DNA from: Litoreibacter halocynthiae
Lineage (GTDB): Bacteria; Pseudomonadota; Alphaproteobacteria; Rhodobacterales; Rhodobacteraceae
Direction: 5' to 3'
NCBI RefSeq assembly: GCF_004365635.1
Contig: NZ_SOBH01000003.1
Span: 646,345 to 710,344, forward strand
DNA: 64,000 bases
In this document: piece after piece, positions 1 to 9,538 of the stretch
Layout of the letters: every line of letters starts with the position of its first letter
Numbering within the stretch: position 1 is the stretch's first letter
Position numbers and translations under genes: made by a program
Notes under the pieces: generated by a model
Told to the model about the DNA's origin: nothing
The model's input: only the letters and a program-made list of their open reading frames with translations
Databases searched by the model: none

Positions 1-286
1 CGTGGACTTTGGCATTTGACGGGATGCGGCCAACACCCGGCGCCCAAACGCATTGACCTGCGCAATCGAAGGTCAGCCCGTGATAGCCACATTCCACCGT
101 GTCGCCTTTGATGCGCCCCTTGGACAGCGGCAGTTTGCGGTGCGGGCAGGCGTCTTCAAGCCCGACCAGCTCTCCGGCCTCCGAGCGGAAGACGCAGACC
201 TTTTCGCCAAGCACCATGATCTGTTGCAAGTCGCGGGTGATCTCGTGATCCCATGCGGCGACGTACCAAGCATTCTTTAAGAACAT
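1..286 (-). CDS. Rieske [2Fe-2S] aromatic-ring oxygenase alpha subunit, VanA-like (partial)
   Basis: The first 95 residues of an oxygenase whose remainder lies left of the window. The N-terminus (MFLKNAWYVAAWDHEI) is typical of VanA-type Rieske oxygenases. A Rieske cluster motif, CPHRK followed by CGYHG, is present with the two Cys-His pairs at normal spacing. Family members hydroxylate or O/N-demethylate aromatic or heterocyclic substrates, using electrons from a partner reductase that is not visible here. The ATG lies 4 bp downstream of the hutU stop, so it is probably co-transcribed with hutIHGU. That suggests a histidine-derived or N-methylated imidazole substrate, which is inference only. 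The catalytic iron domain is not in view, so the assignment rests on the Rieske domain. Confidence 0.85.
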   Translation of the reverse strand, partial: MFLKNAWYVAAWDHEITRDLQQIMVLGEKVCVFRSEAGELVGLEDACPHRKLPLSKGRIKGDTVECGYHGLTFDCAGQCVWAPGVGRIPSNAKVH

Positions 287-290
287 GCGA

Positions 291-1961
291 TTATCTCCCC
301 AAGATACCGGGCAGGTTCAGCCCTTTTTCGCGCGCGCAGTCCAGCGCGATATCATAGCCAGCATCGGCGTGACGCATGACACCTGTTGCGGGATCATTCC
401 ACAAGACATTTGCGATGCGTCTGTCCGCATCTTCGGTGCCGTCGCAACAAATCACCATGCCGGAATGTTGGGAAAAGCCCATGCCAACGCCACCGCCGTG
501 ATGCAGGGACACCCATGTGGCACCGCCCGCGACGTTCAGCATTGCGTTTAGCAGTGGCCAGTCCGACACGGCGTCGGAGCCGTCTTTCATGGCCTCCGTT
601 TCGCGGTTGGGGGAGGCGACCGAGCCGCTGTCCAGATGGTCCCGCCCGATTACAACTGGTGCGCTTAGCTCGCCGGTGCGGACCATCTCGTTGAACGCGA
701 GACCAAGTTTGTCACGCAGACCCAGACCAACCCAGCAGATGCGGGCGGGCAGGCCCTGGAACTCGATCCGCTCGCGGGCCATGTCCAGCCAGTTGTGCAG
801 GTGCGGATCGTCGATCAGCTCTTTGACCTTGGCGTCGGTTTTGTAGATATCCTCGGGGTCGCCAGACAGCGCGCACCAGCGGAACGGGCCTACGCCACGG
901 CAAAACAGCGGACGAATGTAGGCGGGCACGAAGCCGGGGAAGGCGAAGGCGTTTTCCAGCCCTTCCTCGAGGGCGACCTGCCGGATGTTGTTGCCATAAT
1001 CCAGCGTCGGCACGCCCGCGTTCCAGAAATCGACCATCGCGGCGACTTGAGTTTTCATCGAGGCACGGGCGGCTATCTCGACAGCTTTCGGGTCGCTTTC
1101 CTGCTTCTGACGCCATTCCGCGACGGTCCAACCTTGCGGCAGATACCCGTGGACAGGGTCGTGGGCGGAGGTCTGGTCGGTGACCATATCAGGCTTCACG
1201 CCGCGCTTGACCAGTGCGGGGAAGACATCCGCCGCATTGCCGATCAGCGCCACGGATTTGGCCTCACCTGCCTTGGTCCATTTGTCGATCAGGGCGAGAG
1301 CCTCGTCCAGATCGTGGGTCTTTTCATCGACGTAGCGTGTGCGCAGACGGAAGTCGGCTCGGGTCTCGTCACATTCGACAGCGAGGCAGCAAGCACCCGC
1401 CATCACTGCGGCCAGCGGCTGCGCGCCACCCATTCCGCCAAGGCCACCTGTCAAAATCCAGCGCCCTTTGAGGTTGCCGTCATAATGCTGGCGACCCGCT
1501 TCCATGAAGGTCTCGTAGGTGCCTTGCACGATGCCTTGCGTCCCGATGTAGATCCACGAGCCAGCCGTCATTTGACCGTACATCGCGAGGCCCTTTTTAT
1601 CGAGCTCGTTGAAGTGATCCCAAGTCGCCCAATGCGGCACCAGATTGGAGTTGGCGATCAGGACACGCGGTGCATCTTTGTGGGTGTTGAACACGCCGAC
1701 GGGTTTGCCCGACTGCACCAACAGCGTTTGTGTATCCTCAAGGTCTTTCAGGGTGGCGACGATGGCGTCAAAATCTTCCCACGTCCGCGCCGCGCGCCCG
1801 ATGCCGCCATAGACCACCAATTCGTGCGGGTTCTCGGCCACATCGGGGTGCAGGTTGTTCATCAGCATCCGCATCGGGGCCTCGGTGAGCCAGCTTTTGG
1901 CGGTAATTTCGGAGCCGGTTGGCGGGTAGACGTCACGCAGGTTGTGGCGGGAATTGGTCAT
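291..1961 (-). CDS. hutU: urocanate hydratase (urocanase)
   Basis: Converts urocanate to 4-imidazolone-5-propionate, the second step of histidine degradation, using tightly bound NAD+ in the cytoplasm. At 556 residues it has the normal family length. Recognisable blocks include [13 protein letters not shown] near the N-terminus, the glycine-rich [12 protein letters not shown] nucleotide-binding segment, and the C-terminal block with [20 protein letters not shown] sequence and [12 protein letters not shown]. Its ATG overlaps the stop of hutG by 4 bp. It is the fourth gene of the minus-strand hutIHGU operon, presumably under HutC control. No anomaly is seen. Confidence 0.98.
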   Translation of the reverse strand: MTNSRHNLRDVYPPTGSEITAKSWLTEAPMRMLMNNLHPDVAENPHELVVYGGIGRAARTWEDFDAIVATLKDLEDTQTLLVQSGKPVGVFNTHKDAPRVLIANSNLVPHWATWDHFNELDKKGLAMYGQMTAGSWIYIGTQGIVQGTYETFMEAGRQHYDGNLKGRWILTGGLGGMGGAQPLAAVMAGACCLAVECDETRADFRLRTRYVDEKTHDLDEALALIDKWTKAGEAKSVALIGNAADVFPALVKRGVKPDMVTDQTSAHDPVHGYLPQGWTVAEWRQKQESDPKAVEIAARASMKTQVAAMVDFWNAGVPTLDYGNNIRQVALEEGLENAFAFPGFVPAYIRPLFCRGVGPFRWCALSGDPEDIYKTDAKVKELIDDPHLHNWLDMARERIEFQGLPARICWVGLGLRDKLGLAFNEMVRTGELSAPVVIGRDHLDSGSVASPNRETEAMKDGSDAVSDWPLLNAMLNVAGGATWVSLHHGGGVGMGFSQHSGMVICCDGTEDADRRIANVLWNDPATGVMRHADAGYDIALDCAREKGLNLPGILGR

Positions 1962-2752
1962 GTGTTCATCTCCGGTGCGGTGTCATTCAGGGCGTGAAGG
2001 ATGCCTGTCAGGCAGGTGCGCAGACGCGCGGCTTTTTCGGTGTTATAAGTCCAAGGTGGGGTCTCGTCGGTCAGGTAAGCCGATTGTGCGATTTCCATTT
2101 GGATTGCGTGCCACCCCTCGGCGGGGCGACCGTAGTGGCGGGTTGTCCAACCGCCTTTGAAGCGACCGTTCAAAATGCTGGTATAGCCGGAAGCAGACGC
2201 GGCAAGTTTGTGAACGACCTGTTCGATCTGCGACGCGCAGGTTGCGCCTGAATTGGTGCCGATGTTGAGATCGGGAAGCGTGCCTTCAAAAAGGAACGGA
2301 ATGTTCGAGCGGATTGAATGGCAGTCATACAGGATCGCCAGCCCATGCAGATCGCGCACGCGGGTCAACTCGGCGGTAAGAGCCGCATGATAGGGCGCGT
2401 GAAACGCGTCGCGGCGGGTGTTGATGTCTTTTGCATCTGGTGGCGTGTCCCAGATGTCCAACCCGTCGAAATCCGTTAACGGAACCAGCGTTGTGGTGTT
2501 TTGACCCGGGTACAGGCTCTCGCCTTGCGGATCGCGGTTGGCGTCGATGACATAGCGGTGGAAGTTGGCGGTGACGGTGGTCACATCCGGCAAAAGCCCG
2601 TCGTAGAGCTGGTCGATATGCCAGTCGGTATCCGCCAGCTTGCGGCCATTATCGTTGAGCTGCGCGCGGATACCTTCCGGCACATATGTCCCCGTATGGG
2701 GCAACCCGAGGACGATCGGGCCGCTTCCTTGGGTGACGCTTACGGGGGTCAT
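1958..2752 (-). CDS. hutG: N-formylglutamate deformylase
   Basis: Hydrolyses N-formyl-L-glutamate to glutamate and formate, the last step of the five-step histidine pathway. The 264-residue protein carries the family signature near the N-terminus ([11 protein letters not shown]), a [10 protein letters not shown] block, and a central DCHSIRS segment with the metal-binding residues expected for the N-formylglutamate amidohydrolase superfamily. It overlaps hutH and hutU by 4 bp on either side, so it is translationally coupled. Its presence together with hutF shows that this organism uses the formiminoglutamate deiminase/deformylase branch rather than one-step formiminoglutamase. Confidence 0.95.
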   Translation of the reverse strand: MTPVSVTQGSGPIVLGLPHTGTYVPEGIRAQLNDNGRKLADTDWHIDQLYDGLLPDVTTVTANFHRYVIDANRDPQGESLYPGQNTTTLVPLTDFDGLDIWDTPPDAKDINTRRDAFHAPYHAALTAELTRVRDLHGLAILYDCHSIRSNIPFLFEGTLPDLNIGTNSGATCASQIEQVVHKLAASASGYTSILNGRFKGGWTTRHYGRPAEGWHAIQMEIAQSAYLTDETPPWTYNTEKAARLRTCLTGILHALNDTAPEMNT

Positions 2753-4290
2753 TCCGCCTGGCCTTTGACGAAGGCCGGCAGGTCCACGGATGCGGCAAGT
2801 GCGCCAGTTTCGACCAGTGTCGCAGCGGCTTCGATGGACGGCGCCATATAGCGGTCCTCGACAATTGAGGGCACCTGCGCGCGCAGGGTCGCCATCGCGG
2901 CTTTCAATGGGTCACTGGTCTGCAGTGGCGCGCGGAATTCGATGCCTTGCGCGCCGCACATCGCCTCGACCCCGAGGATCACATTCAGGTTCGCGTTCAT
3001 CCGCAACAAGCGTCTTGCGGCGTGGGCGGCCATGGACACATGGTCTTCTTGGTTGGCGGACGTTGGCGTGCTGTCGGTGGTGCAGGGATTGGCGAGGTGC
3101 TTGTTCTCGCTCATCAAGGCGGCGGTTGTGACTTCGGCAATCATTAGGCCGGAGTTGAGGCCGGGATCAGGGGTCAGGAACGGTGGCAGGTCGAACGACA
3201 ATGTCGGGTCGACCATCAGCGCCACGCGCCGTTGTGCGATTGCGCCAAGCTCGGATATCGCGACGGCGATCTGGTCGGCAGCAAAGCCCACAGGTTCGGC
3301 ATGGAAATTCCCGCCCGAGACGATCAGGTTGTCATCCACCAGCACCAGCGGGTTGTCGGTGACGGCATTGGCCTCGATCTCCAGTGTGCGACCTGCGAAA
3401 TGCAGCAGGTCCATCGCCGCACCTGTTACCTGCGGTTGGCAGCGGATGCAGTAGGGGTCTTGCACGCGGGTGTCGCCGTCCACATGGCTTTCGCGGATTT
3501 GCGAGCCTTCCATGAGGGCGCGCTGCGCACGCGCCACGGCGATCTGTCCGGCATGGCCGCGCAGGGTGTGGATCGCGTCCTGCAAGGGGGCGGTGGACCC
3601 CATGATGGCATCAGTCGACAGCGCGCATGTCAGCACGCAAGTCGCCGCGTTGCGCCACGCGCCCCACAGGCCAACAAGGGCGCAGGCGGTGGAGAATTGG
3701 GTGCCGTTGATCAGGGCGAGGCCCTCTTTTGCGCCCAAAACGATGGGGGTTAGGCCCGCTTTGGCAAGTGCTTCACCGGCGGGCATGCGCAGGCCGCCGA
3801 ATACGGCCTCGCCTTCGCCGATCATGGCTGCGGCCATATGGGCGAGGGGGGCCAGATCGCCCGATGCGCCGACAGAGCCTTGGCCGGGGATCACCGGTGT
3901 GACGCCCTTGGCCAGCATGTCTTGGAGGATATCGACCGTGGTCATGGCCACGCCGGATGCGCCGCGACCAAGTGACAGCAGTTTCAGCACCATCATCAGC
4001 CGTGTTGTGGCCTCGTCCAGCGCCTCACCCACGCCGCAGCAATGGGACAGGATCAGGTTGCGTTGAAGAGTGGCCACATCCTTCGCGGCGATCTTGACGC
4101 TGGCGAGTTTGCCGAAACCCGTGTTCACACCGTAGACGGCAGCGTCGCCATTTGCCGCATTTGTGACAAGGGCCTGCGCGGCTTTGATACCAGCGTGTGA
4201 GGAGGGGGACAGGACCACGGCGTGTTTGTTGGCCCAGATGTCTTGCAACTGCGCCAAGGTCGCCGCACCGGGTGTGAGTGTAATTGTCAT
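2749..4290 (-). CDS. hutH: histidine ammonia-lyase (histidase)
   Basis: Catalyses non-oxidative deamination of L-histidine to trans-urocanate, the entry step of the pathway. The 513-residue protein contains the Ala-Ser-Gly triad at about residues 142-144 ([14 protein letters not shown]), which cyclises autocatalytically to the MIO electrophile. It also has the GVNTGFG block near residue 54 and the family-conserved VQDPYCIRC and QEDHVSM segments. Length matches canonical bacterial HutH. The start codon overlaps the hutI stop in an ATGA arrangement, and the 3' end overlaps hutG. Phenylalanine or tyrosine ammonia-lyase is unlikely given the hut context. Confidence 0.98.
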   Translation of the reverse strand: MTITLTPGAATLAQLQDIWANKHAVVLSPSSHAGIKAAQALVTNAANGDAAVYGVNTGFGKLASVKIAAKDVATLQRNLILSHCCGVGEALDEATTRLMMVLKLLSLGRGASGVAMTTVDILQDMLAKGVTPVIPGQGSVGASGDLAPLAHMAAAMIGEGEAVFGGLRMPAGEALAKAGLTPIVLGAKEGLALINGTQFSTACALVGLWGAWRNAATCVLTCALSTDAIMGSTAPLQDAIHTLRGHAGQIAVARAQRALMEGSQIRESHVDGDTRVQDPYCIRCQPQVTGAAMDLLHFAGRTLEIEANAVTDNPLVLVDDNLIVSGGNFHAEPVGFAADQIAVAISELGAIAQRRVALMVDPTLSFDLPPFLTPDPGLNSGLMIAEVTTAALMSENKHLANPCTTDSTPTSANQEDHVSMAAHAARRLLRMNANLNVILGVEAMCGAQGIEFRAPLQTSDPLKAAMATLRAQVPSIVEDRYMAPSIEAAATLVETGALAASVDLPAFVKGQAE

Positions 4291-5480
4291 AGCGATCCCT
4301 TAAAGATGCGATTGTGAAGCGGGTTGAACCCGATGCGGTAGGCAAGTTCAGCCGGATGTGTCGCATCCCAGATGCACAGATCGGCGCGTGCGCCTGCGAT
4401 GATCCGGCCACGATCCGTGACACCAAGGGCGCGCGCGGCGTGAACCGTCATGCCCAACAAAGCCTCAAGCGGAGTCATGCGAAACAAGGTACAGGCCATG
4501 TTCATCGTCAGCAGTGGCGAGGTCAGCGGCGAGGAACCGGGATTGCAATCGGTGGCCAGTGCCATCGGCACGCCGTGGTCGCGGAAGGCTTGGATGGGCG
4601 GGCTTTGGGTCTCGCGCAGTGTGTAGAATGCACCGGGCAGCACAACGGCGACGGTTCCGGATTTCGCCAAAGCTTGCGCATCGGCGTCGGTGGCATATTC
4701 CACATGATCCGCGCTGAGGGCGCCGTAGTGTGCGGCCAGTTGCGTGCCGCCGATGTTGGACAGTTGTTCGGCGTGCAGCTTTATCGGCAAATCCAGCTCA
4801 ACCGCCACATCGAACACCCGCGCAATTTGAGCGGTATCAAAGGCGATCCCCTCGCAAAATCCATCCACTGCATCGACCAAGCCTTCGGCATGGGCGGCGC
4901 GCAGGGTCGGGATGCAGATATCGTCGATATAGGCGTCTGGCTTGTCTTTGTATTCGGGCGGCACCGCATGTGCGCCAAGGAAACTGGTGCGCAGGTCGAC
5001 GGGGCGGACCTGTGCAATCTGGCGGGCGACGCGGAGCATCTTCAATTCTGTCTCGCGGTCCAATCCATAACCGGATTTCACTTCGATGAGGGTGACACCT
5101 TCGGCGATCAGCGCATCCACACGAGTGAGGGCGTCTGCCAGCAATTCTTGTTCGGTGGCGATGCGCGTAGCCGTCACGGTCGAAACAATTCCACCGCCAG
5201 CACGGGCGACTTCTTCGTAACTGGCACCGTTCAAACGCAGCTCGAATTCCGTGGCACGATTGCCGCCAAAGACGATATGGGTATGACAGTCGATCAACGC
5301 GGGCGTGACAAGCCGCCCACCGAGATCAAGTGTCGTGTCACAGTGGTAAGCAGGTGGAACGTCCGCAGCATTGCCGACCCACGAGATTTTCTCACCATCC
5401 AGGGCAATGGCACCTTCTTCGATCAATCCGTAATCTTGATTGTCTCGCAGGGTTACAATTTTTGCGTTGGTTAAGAGCAT
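4287..5480 (-). CDS. hutI: imidazolonepropionase
   Basis: Hydrolyses 4-imidazolone-5-propionate to N-formimino-L-glutamate. It belongs to the amidohydrolase superfamily: the metal-binding DCHTH motif is at about residues 64-68, with HAEQL and ATDCNPG motifs further on for metal and substrate contacts. I chose the ATG at 5480 ([11 protein letters not shown]), giving 397 residues, the usual length. A longer frame begins at 5531, but its extra 17 residues do not resemble the family and would run across the regulatory region. It is the first gene of the minus-strand hut operon and is divergent from hutF. Confidence 0.96.
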   Translation of the reverse strand: MLLTNAKIVTLRDNQDYGLIEEGAIALDGEKISWVGNAADVPPAYHCDTTLDLGGRLVTPALIDCHTHIVFGGNRATEFELRLNGASYEEVARAGGGIVSTVTATRIATEQELLADALTRVDALIAEGVTLIEVKSGYGLDRETELKMLRVARQIAQVRPVDLRTSFLGAHAVPPEYKDKPDAYIDDICIPTLRAAHAEGLVDAVDGFCEGIAFDTAQIARVFDVAVELDLPIKLHAEQLSNIGGTQLAAHYGALSADHVEYATDADAQALAKSGTVAVVLPGAFYTLRETQSPPIQAFRDHGVPMALATDCNPGSSPLTSPLLTMNMACTLFRMTPLEALLGMTVHAARALGVTDRGRIIAGARADLCIWDATHPAELAYRIGFNPLHNRIFKGSL

Positions 5481-5556
5481 GGGTCGACTCACTTGCAAAT
5501 TAACGTGCTTAATGTTTTTATGTGCGTACATAATAACATGTCAAGCGGAGTGACTG
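5481..5556. promoter_or_regulatory. hutI/hutF divergent regulatory region with probable HutC operator
   Basis: This 76 bp gap must hold promoters for both hutIHGU and hutF-hutC. At 5520-5531 lies ATGTGCGTACAT, whose outer arms ATGT/ACAT are inverted repeats. Its core TGTGCGTACA differs by two bases from the TGTATGTACA core remembered for Pseudomonas HutC sites. HutC released by urocanate would then de-repress both arms at once. An A/T-rich stretch flanks the site, but no -35/-10 pair can be assigned with confidence. Confidence 0.5.
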
Positions 5557-6921
5557 ATGCAAACCATTTGGGCTGAGACGGCGCTACTGCCATCGGGATG
5601 GGCCGCAGGCGTACGGGTTGATATTGATGTGCAGGGACGCATTTGTGGCGTTCAGACAAATGCGCCTGCACATGGCACGCGTGTTGGGATGCTGCTGCCT
5701 GCGCCTGTGAACGTTCATAGTCATGCGTTTCAACGCGCAATGGCAGGCCTGACCGAAAGGCGCGGCCCCGACCCGAGTGACAGCTTTTGGACATGGCGCC
5801 AGTTGATGTTCCGCTTTCTTGATCGCCTTACACCTGACCACATCGAAGCGATCACAGCTTTTGTGCAGATGGAAATGCTAGAGGCGGGTTATGGTGCGTC
5901 GGTCGAGTTTCACTATTTGCATCACCAACCGGGCGGGGTGGCCTATGACAACATCGCAGAGACATCTACACGGTTGCTGGCCGCTGCGGATCAAACGGGC
6001 ATGGGTCTGTGCCTCTTGCCCGTTCACTATCAATATGGCGGATGTGACCAGCGCGCTCTGACGGCGGGACAAATCCGGTTTGGTAATACGATGGAGCAGT
6101 TTCAAGCGCTTCATGATGCGGCATCTGCCAACTTTACTGGCGCGCCAGCTGACAGCGCAATTGGTGTTGCACCGCATTCTTTGCGGGCTGTCGGCATAGA
6201 AGATCTCAAAACGTATAACGCGATATTCCCAAACGGGCCGATACATATGCATCTGGCGGAGCAAAAAGCAGAAGTCGTTGAAGTCGAGCAACATTGGGGC
6301 GCACGGCCTGTGACATGGGCGCTGGAAAATATGGAACTCGACCCGCGTTGGTGCTTGATCCACTGCACCCAGATGACCGTGGAAGAAACCATCGCTCTTG
6401 CGGGGTCAGGCGCGGTTGCGGGTCTTTGCCCGATTACGGAAAGCAGCCTTGGAGATGGAATTTTCGACGCTGTGCGTTGGGTGGAAAATAACGGTGCCTT
6501 TGCCATCGGGTCTGACAGCAACATCCGCATTTCGCTGAGTGAGGAGTTGCGCACGCTGGACTACTCGCAGCGCTTGCGTGATGGCACGCGCGCCGCCCTC
6601 GCTTCACCAGATAAATCGACGGGCCGTCGCATGTATGATGGTATTCTGAAAGGCGGTGCGCAGGCATCAAGACGCCAGACAGGTTGCATTGAGGTTGGAT
6701 GCTGGGCTGACCTGCTCTCGCTTGACACAACTTCCGAACATCTGTTGGGCAGGGTGGGCGACACAGCACTAGATTCTTGGATTTTCGCAGGCGACGATCG
6801 GTTGGTTACAGATGTTTGGTCAGCGGGCCGGCATATGGTAGAGGACGGCCAGCATGTGCAGCGGGCAAAGATTGTTACTGCCTATAAACAAGTGATTAAC
6901 GCATTGAGAGACGACTTGTGA
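5557..6921 (+). CDS. hutF: formimidoylglutamate deiminase
   Basis: Deiminates N-formimino-L-glutamate to N-formyl-L-glutamate plus ammonia, feeding HutG. It is a 454-residue amidohydrolase-superfamily protein with the metal motif HSHAF at about residues 53-57, a later HMHLAEQ block, HCTQM, and the GSDSNI segment carrying the catalytic Asp. A GGAGTGA ribosome site precedes the ATG. It is read divergently from hutI, and its stop overlaps the GTG start of hutC. Length is normal for HutF. Confidence 0.95.
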   Translation: MQTIWAETALLPSGWAAGVRVDIDVQGRICGVQTNAPAHGTRVGMLLPAPVNVHSHAFQRAMAGLTERRGPDPSDSFWTWRQLMFRFLDRLTPDHIEAITAFVQMEMLEAGYGASVEFHYLHHQPGGVAYDNIAETSTRLLAAADQTGMGLCLLPVHYQYGGCDQRALTAGQIRFGNTMEQFQALHDAASANFTGAPADSAIGVAPHSLRAVGIEDLKTYNAIFPNGPIHMHLAEQKAEVVEVEQHWGARPVTWALENMELDPRWCLIHCTQMTVEETIALAGSGAVAGLCPITESSLGDGIFDAVRWVENNGAFAIGSDSNIRISLSEELRTLDYSQRLRDGTRAALASPDKSTGRRMYDGILKGGAQASRRQTGCIEVGCWADLLSLDTTSEHLLGRVGDTALDSWIFAGDDRLVTDVWSAGRHMVEDGQHVQRAKIVTAYKQVINALRDDL

Positions 6922-7619
6922 ACACACCTTCCTTTCGGAATTGGCAAAGCGTGCAGGATGAAGTGCTGCGACGTATTCATGCGCGAGAATGGGCGCCCGG
7001 TGATTTGATCCCAAATGAGGCTGATTTGGCGATTGAGTTCGGGTGCGCCCGTTCAACAGTGAACCGTGCGTTGCGGTCATTGGCTGAAAGCGGTCTGCTG
7101 GATCGTAAGCGAAAAGTGGGAACGCGGGTCGCGGCGCAACCTGTTGCCAAGGCCACGCTGGATATCGCAGTGATCCGGCATGAAGTCGAAGAACATGGTG
7201 CAAAATACGGCTATCAATTGATCGCACGTGATATTGCCATACCGCCCCTCAGCGTCAGTGGTGCCATGAAAACCAAGGCTGACGACAAGCTACTCCACGT
7301 TCGCGCGCTGCATCTTGCAGATGATGAGGCCTATGCGATTGAGGATCGGTGGATCAATATACGCGTAGTTCCAGACGCCGAAGCTGAGATGTTTCAATCT
7401 GTAAGTGCGAATGAATGGCTGATGAAACACGCGCCTTACACGCATGGTGAAATTGCATTTTCTGCTGCGCAGGCATCAACCGGAGACGCAGAAATCATGG
7501 GTGTCGCCGAAAACAGTGCACTATTTGCAATTGACCGTTTGACTTGGGACAGCGCCGCGTCGGTTACAAAAGTAAGGCTCCTGTTCACACCAGGGTACCA
7601 GTTGCGAACCGGTCTTTGA
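6918..7619 (+). CDS. hutC: HutC-type GntR-family repressor of histidine utilisation
   Basis: A 233-residue GntR-family regulator. Residues 1-70 form the winged helix (WAPGDLIPNEADLAIEFGCARSTVNRAL), and the remainder is a UTRA ligand-binding domain ending in FTPGYQLR. The family represses hut genes and responds to urocanate. It starts with GTG overlapping the hutF stop (GTGA), so it is translationally coupled. It would autoregulate through the operator region upstream of hutF. Position and domain content make the role near certain, although ligand specificity cannot be read directly. Confidence 0.93.
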   Translation: MNTPSFRNWQSVQDEVLRRIHAREWAPGDLIPNEADLAIEFGCARSTVNRALRSLAESGLLDRKRKVGTRVAAQPVAKATLDIAVIRHEVEEHGAKYGYQLIARDIAIPPLSVSGAMKTKADDKLLHVRALHLADDEAYAIEDRWINIRVVPDAEAEMFQSVSANEWLMKHAPYTHGEIAFSAAQASTGDAEIMGVAENSALFAIDRLTWDSAASVTKVRLLFTPGYQLRTGL

Positions 7620-7649
7620 CTTTGAAGTCTTGATGGGTTGACCGCGCTC

Positions 7650-8023
7650 TTACGGTAGCTCGGCCCGTTGGTCCCTAAACGCAGCTGATTTCTTTGATTT
7701 GATCATGCTGAGTGAAAACCGAAAAGCGTTTACTTCCCGGACGGTGCTTAGTTGCCCATAGAGGTCGTAGAGTGTGCGGATGGTCGTGGCTTCTGCGCTG
7801 TTTAACTTCAACGTTCTGCCATCCGGATCAAAACCCAGAGGCACGTTGCCGCCCATCCAAAGCCCCCGCGCTTCGAGGCTGCAATCTTGTCGCGGATGCG
7901 GTCTGTTGTCTCTTCACGTTCTAACTGCGCAAATGTCAGCAGCATGTTCAGGGGCAGTTGCCCCGTACTGGTCGCTGTGGCGAAGGATTCGTGCCCGGCC
8001 TTTTGCGCCGCGCGGACAGCCAA
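7650..8023 (-). pseudogene. site-specific serine recombinase fragment (frameshifted)
   Basis: Two overlapping frames together encode the middle of a serine recombinase. The upstream part (about 7985 down to 7865) reads STGQLPLNMLLTFAQLERE and IRDKIAASKRGG. After a one-base frame change near 7865 the other frame continues with WMGGNVPLGFDPDGRTL. This is the end of the catalytic domain joined to the start of the Recombinase domain. The N-terminal catalytic Ser region and the long C-terminal zinc-ribbon part are both missing. It is a relic of a mobile element and lies in a stretch of other broken genes. Confidence 0.8.
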
Positions 8024-8029
8024 GGCACC

Positions 8030-8392
8030 GCATCAATTCTGAACATGGCGTCCATGGCATCATCGGAAAAAGGGTTCCCTAGTCGCACGGCCTACGGCGC
8101 GACCAAGGCCGCTGTGATCGGGTTAACCAAGGCGATTGCCGCCGATTTCGTAGCACAAAACTTGCGTTGTAACGCGCTATGCCCCGGCACGGTCGACACC
8201 CCATCACTACAAGGGCGCATCACGTCCGCGCCTGATCCTGTGCAGGCGGAAAAAGACTTTGTAGCGCGACAGCCAATGGGTCGTTTGACAACCGTCGACG
8301 ACCTGACGCCAACGATTGTGCATCTATTGTCGGATGGCGGTAGCTTTGTGACCGGGCAAGCCGTTTTGGTTGATGGTGGCGTCACGATCTAA
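8030..8392 (+). pseudogene. short-chain dehydrogenase/reductase, C-terminal half only
   Basis: From about 8030 the plus strand encodes the second half of an SDR enzyme. It starts with SILNMASMASS, has the catalytic Tyr-Lys pair in YGATK near 8093, and continues with NALCPGTVDTPS, QPMGRL and the end [14 protein letters not shown]. The NAD-binding Rossmann half with the TGxxxGxG motif is absent, replaced by the recombinase relic on the other strand. The closest remembered relatives are the BDH2/fuconate dehydrogenase-like SDRs. It cannot be functional as an oxidoreductase. Confidence 0.85.
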
Positions 8393-8426
8393 CGACGCGA
8401 TCCAAGGTTTGGGAGGGCCGAAAATC

Positions 8427-8622
8427 ATGACGTATCTTGTGGAAATGAAAGGGATCGAAAAACGCTTTTCGGGTGTTCACGCCCTGAAAGCGGTGCAATT
8501 CGATCTGAAACCCGGAGAAGTCCATGCCCTCATGGGGGAAAATGGCGCGGGGAAATCCACTTTGATGAAGATCATGTCCGGCATCTATCCCCGCGATGGC
8601 GGTGAGATGTTTGTTGATGGGA
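8427..8622 (+). pseudogene. sugar ABC transporter ATPase, N-terminal fragment (RbsA-like)
   Basis: The first 65 or so residues of an RbsA/XylG-type ATPase, with an intact Walker A motif (GENGAGKST) and [15 protein letters not shown]. The reading frame then passes directly into an antiporter sequence at about 8623, so the rest of the ATPase is deleted. The preceding SDR fragment ends 35 bp upstream, suggesting that the two once belonged to one sugar operon that was truncated on both sides. Confidence 0.85.
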
Positions 8623-9262
8623 AACAGGCGCTGCTGCTTATAACGCTTGGCGTGCTGTTCCTCGGTGGGTTGCTGGCTCGCAAGAATGGTCACCTCACAC
8701 GTTTTTCGCGCGTCGCGATGCTGTTGCTTCTCGGAGTTCTTGTGGGATAGGCCGGTTTGAACATCGTGCCCCAATACGCCTCGGACTTATTAGAGCCGGT
8801 TTCTGTCGTAGCTTTGACGATGGTTGCCTTTTTACTTGGTGGCGAGCTGACGCGTGAGAACATGACCAGCAATGGGCGGGCAATCTTTTCGATCTCGCTG
8901 AGCGTCGTGATCGGGACAACTTTGGCCATCTGGGCAGGCTTCACTGCATTTGGTCTCGATCCTTCCTCGCGCTCTAGCTTGAACCAATTGCGACGGCAAC
9001 GGACCCCGCTGCGATCTCAAAAGTTATTTGCCAGTCTGGTATGCGCAACGGATTCACCTCGACACTCAAAGGCATTATCGCAATTGATGATGTTTGGGGC
9101 TTATTTGTTTTCAGCATCTGCCCTGCGCTTGTGGATCAGTCTGGCGGCTGGGCGGCACCGATGCTGGGGGCGGGGCGCGATATGGGGGTGCAATTCTGCT
9201 TGGTCTGTGAGTTGGCATCCCGTCCGCCTTCCTGACGGGTCGCTTAGCCCCCGTGAACCGCT
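8623..9262 (+). pseudogene. Na+/H+ antiporter (CPA-type) remnant
   Basis: The frame continuing from the ATPase fragment encodes hydrophobic helices ([19 protein letters not shown]). It hits an in-frame TAG at 8748-8750, then resumes in the same frame with NIVPQYASDLLEPV and VALTMVAFLLGGELT. A frame change near 8960 is followed by ATATDPAAISK and LKGIIAIDDVWGLFVF, the signature of the ion-binding helix pair of cation-proton antiporters. More frame damage follows to about 9260. The gene is N-truncated, has a nonsense codon and at least two frameshifts, and is dead. Confidence 0.75.
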
Positions 9263-9538
9263 CCAGACAGAGGCGATAGCTGCAGCGTCCTTCAAACAAA
9301 AGTCCGCTCTTGTTTCCGTTGCGCCAAAAGCGCCGCTCCTGCAGAGAATGCCTGCGTTCCGCCCCGTGTAGATGTGAAAAGGAATACTTTGCCGCCAAAT
9401 GGCCTGAAGGTCTGCCATGCGGGCATTGTGAGCTTCCGCTGTGGTCGCGCCAACGATGGCCATGGGACGGTGGCACGAGTTTGTTGGGCGCGGTGAACCT
9501 GAAAACACCACGCCTTGATAGGGTCATTTCCAGACCCC
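9263..9538. other. non-coding or decayed stretch
   Basis: About 275 bases with overlapping short frames on both strands. None has a convincing ribosome site, family motif or partner. The minus-strand frames contain phrases such as AHNARMADLQAIW that could be a relic of an unannotated repeat, but this cannot be established by reading. It is treated as the tail of the decayed region before the ankyrin gene. Confidence 0.4.

Noticed and set aside
795..1997. Long plus-strand frame (400 codons) opposite hutU and hutG
   Set aside because: It is a shadow of the hutU coding strand. It has no ribosome site or family motifs, while hutU is beyond doubt.
4314..5474. 386-codon plus-strand frame opposite hutI
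   Set aside because: Antisense shadow of hutI without recognisable domains.
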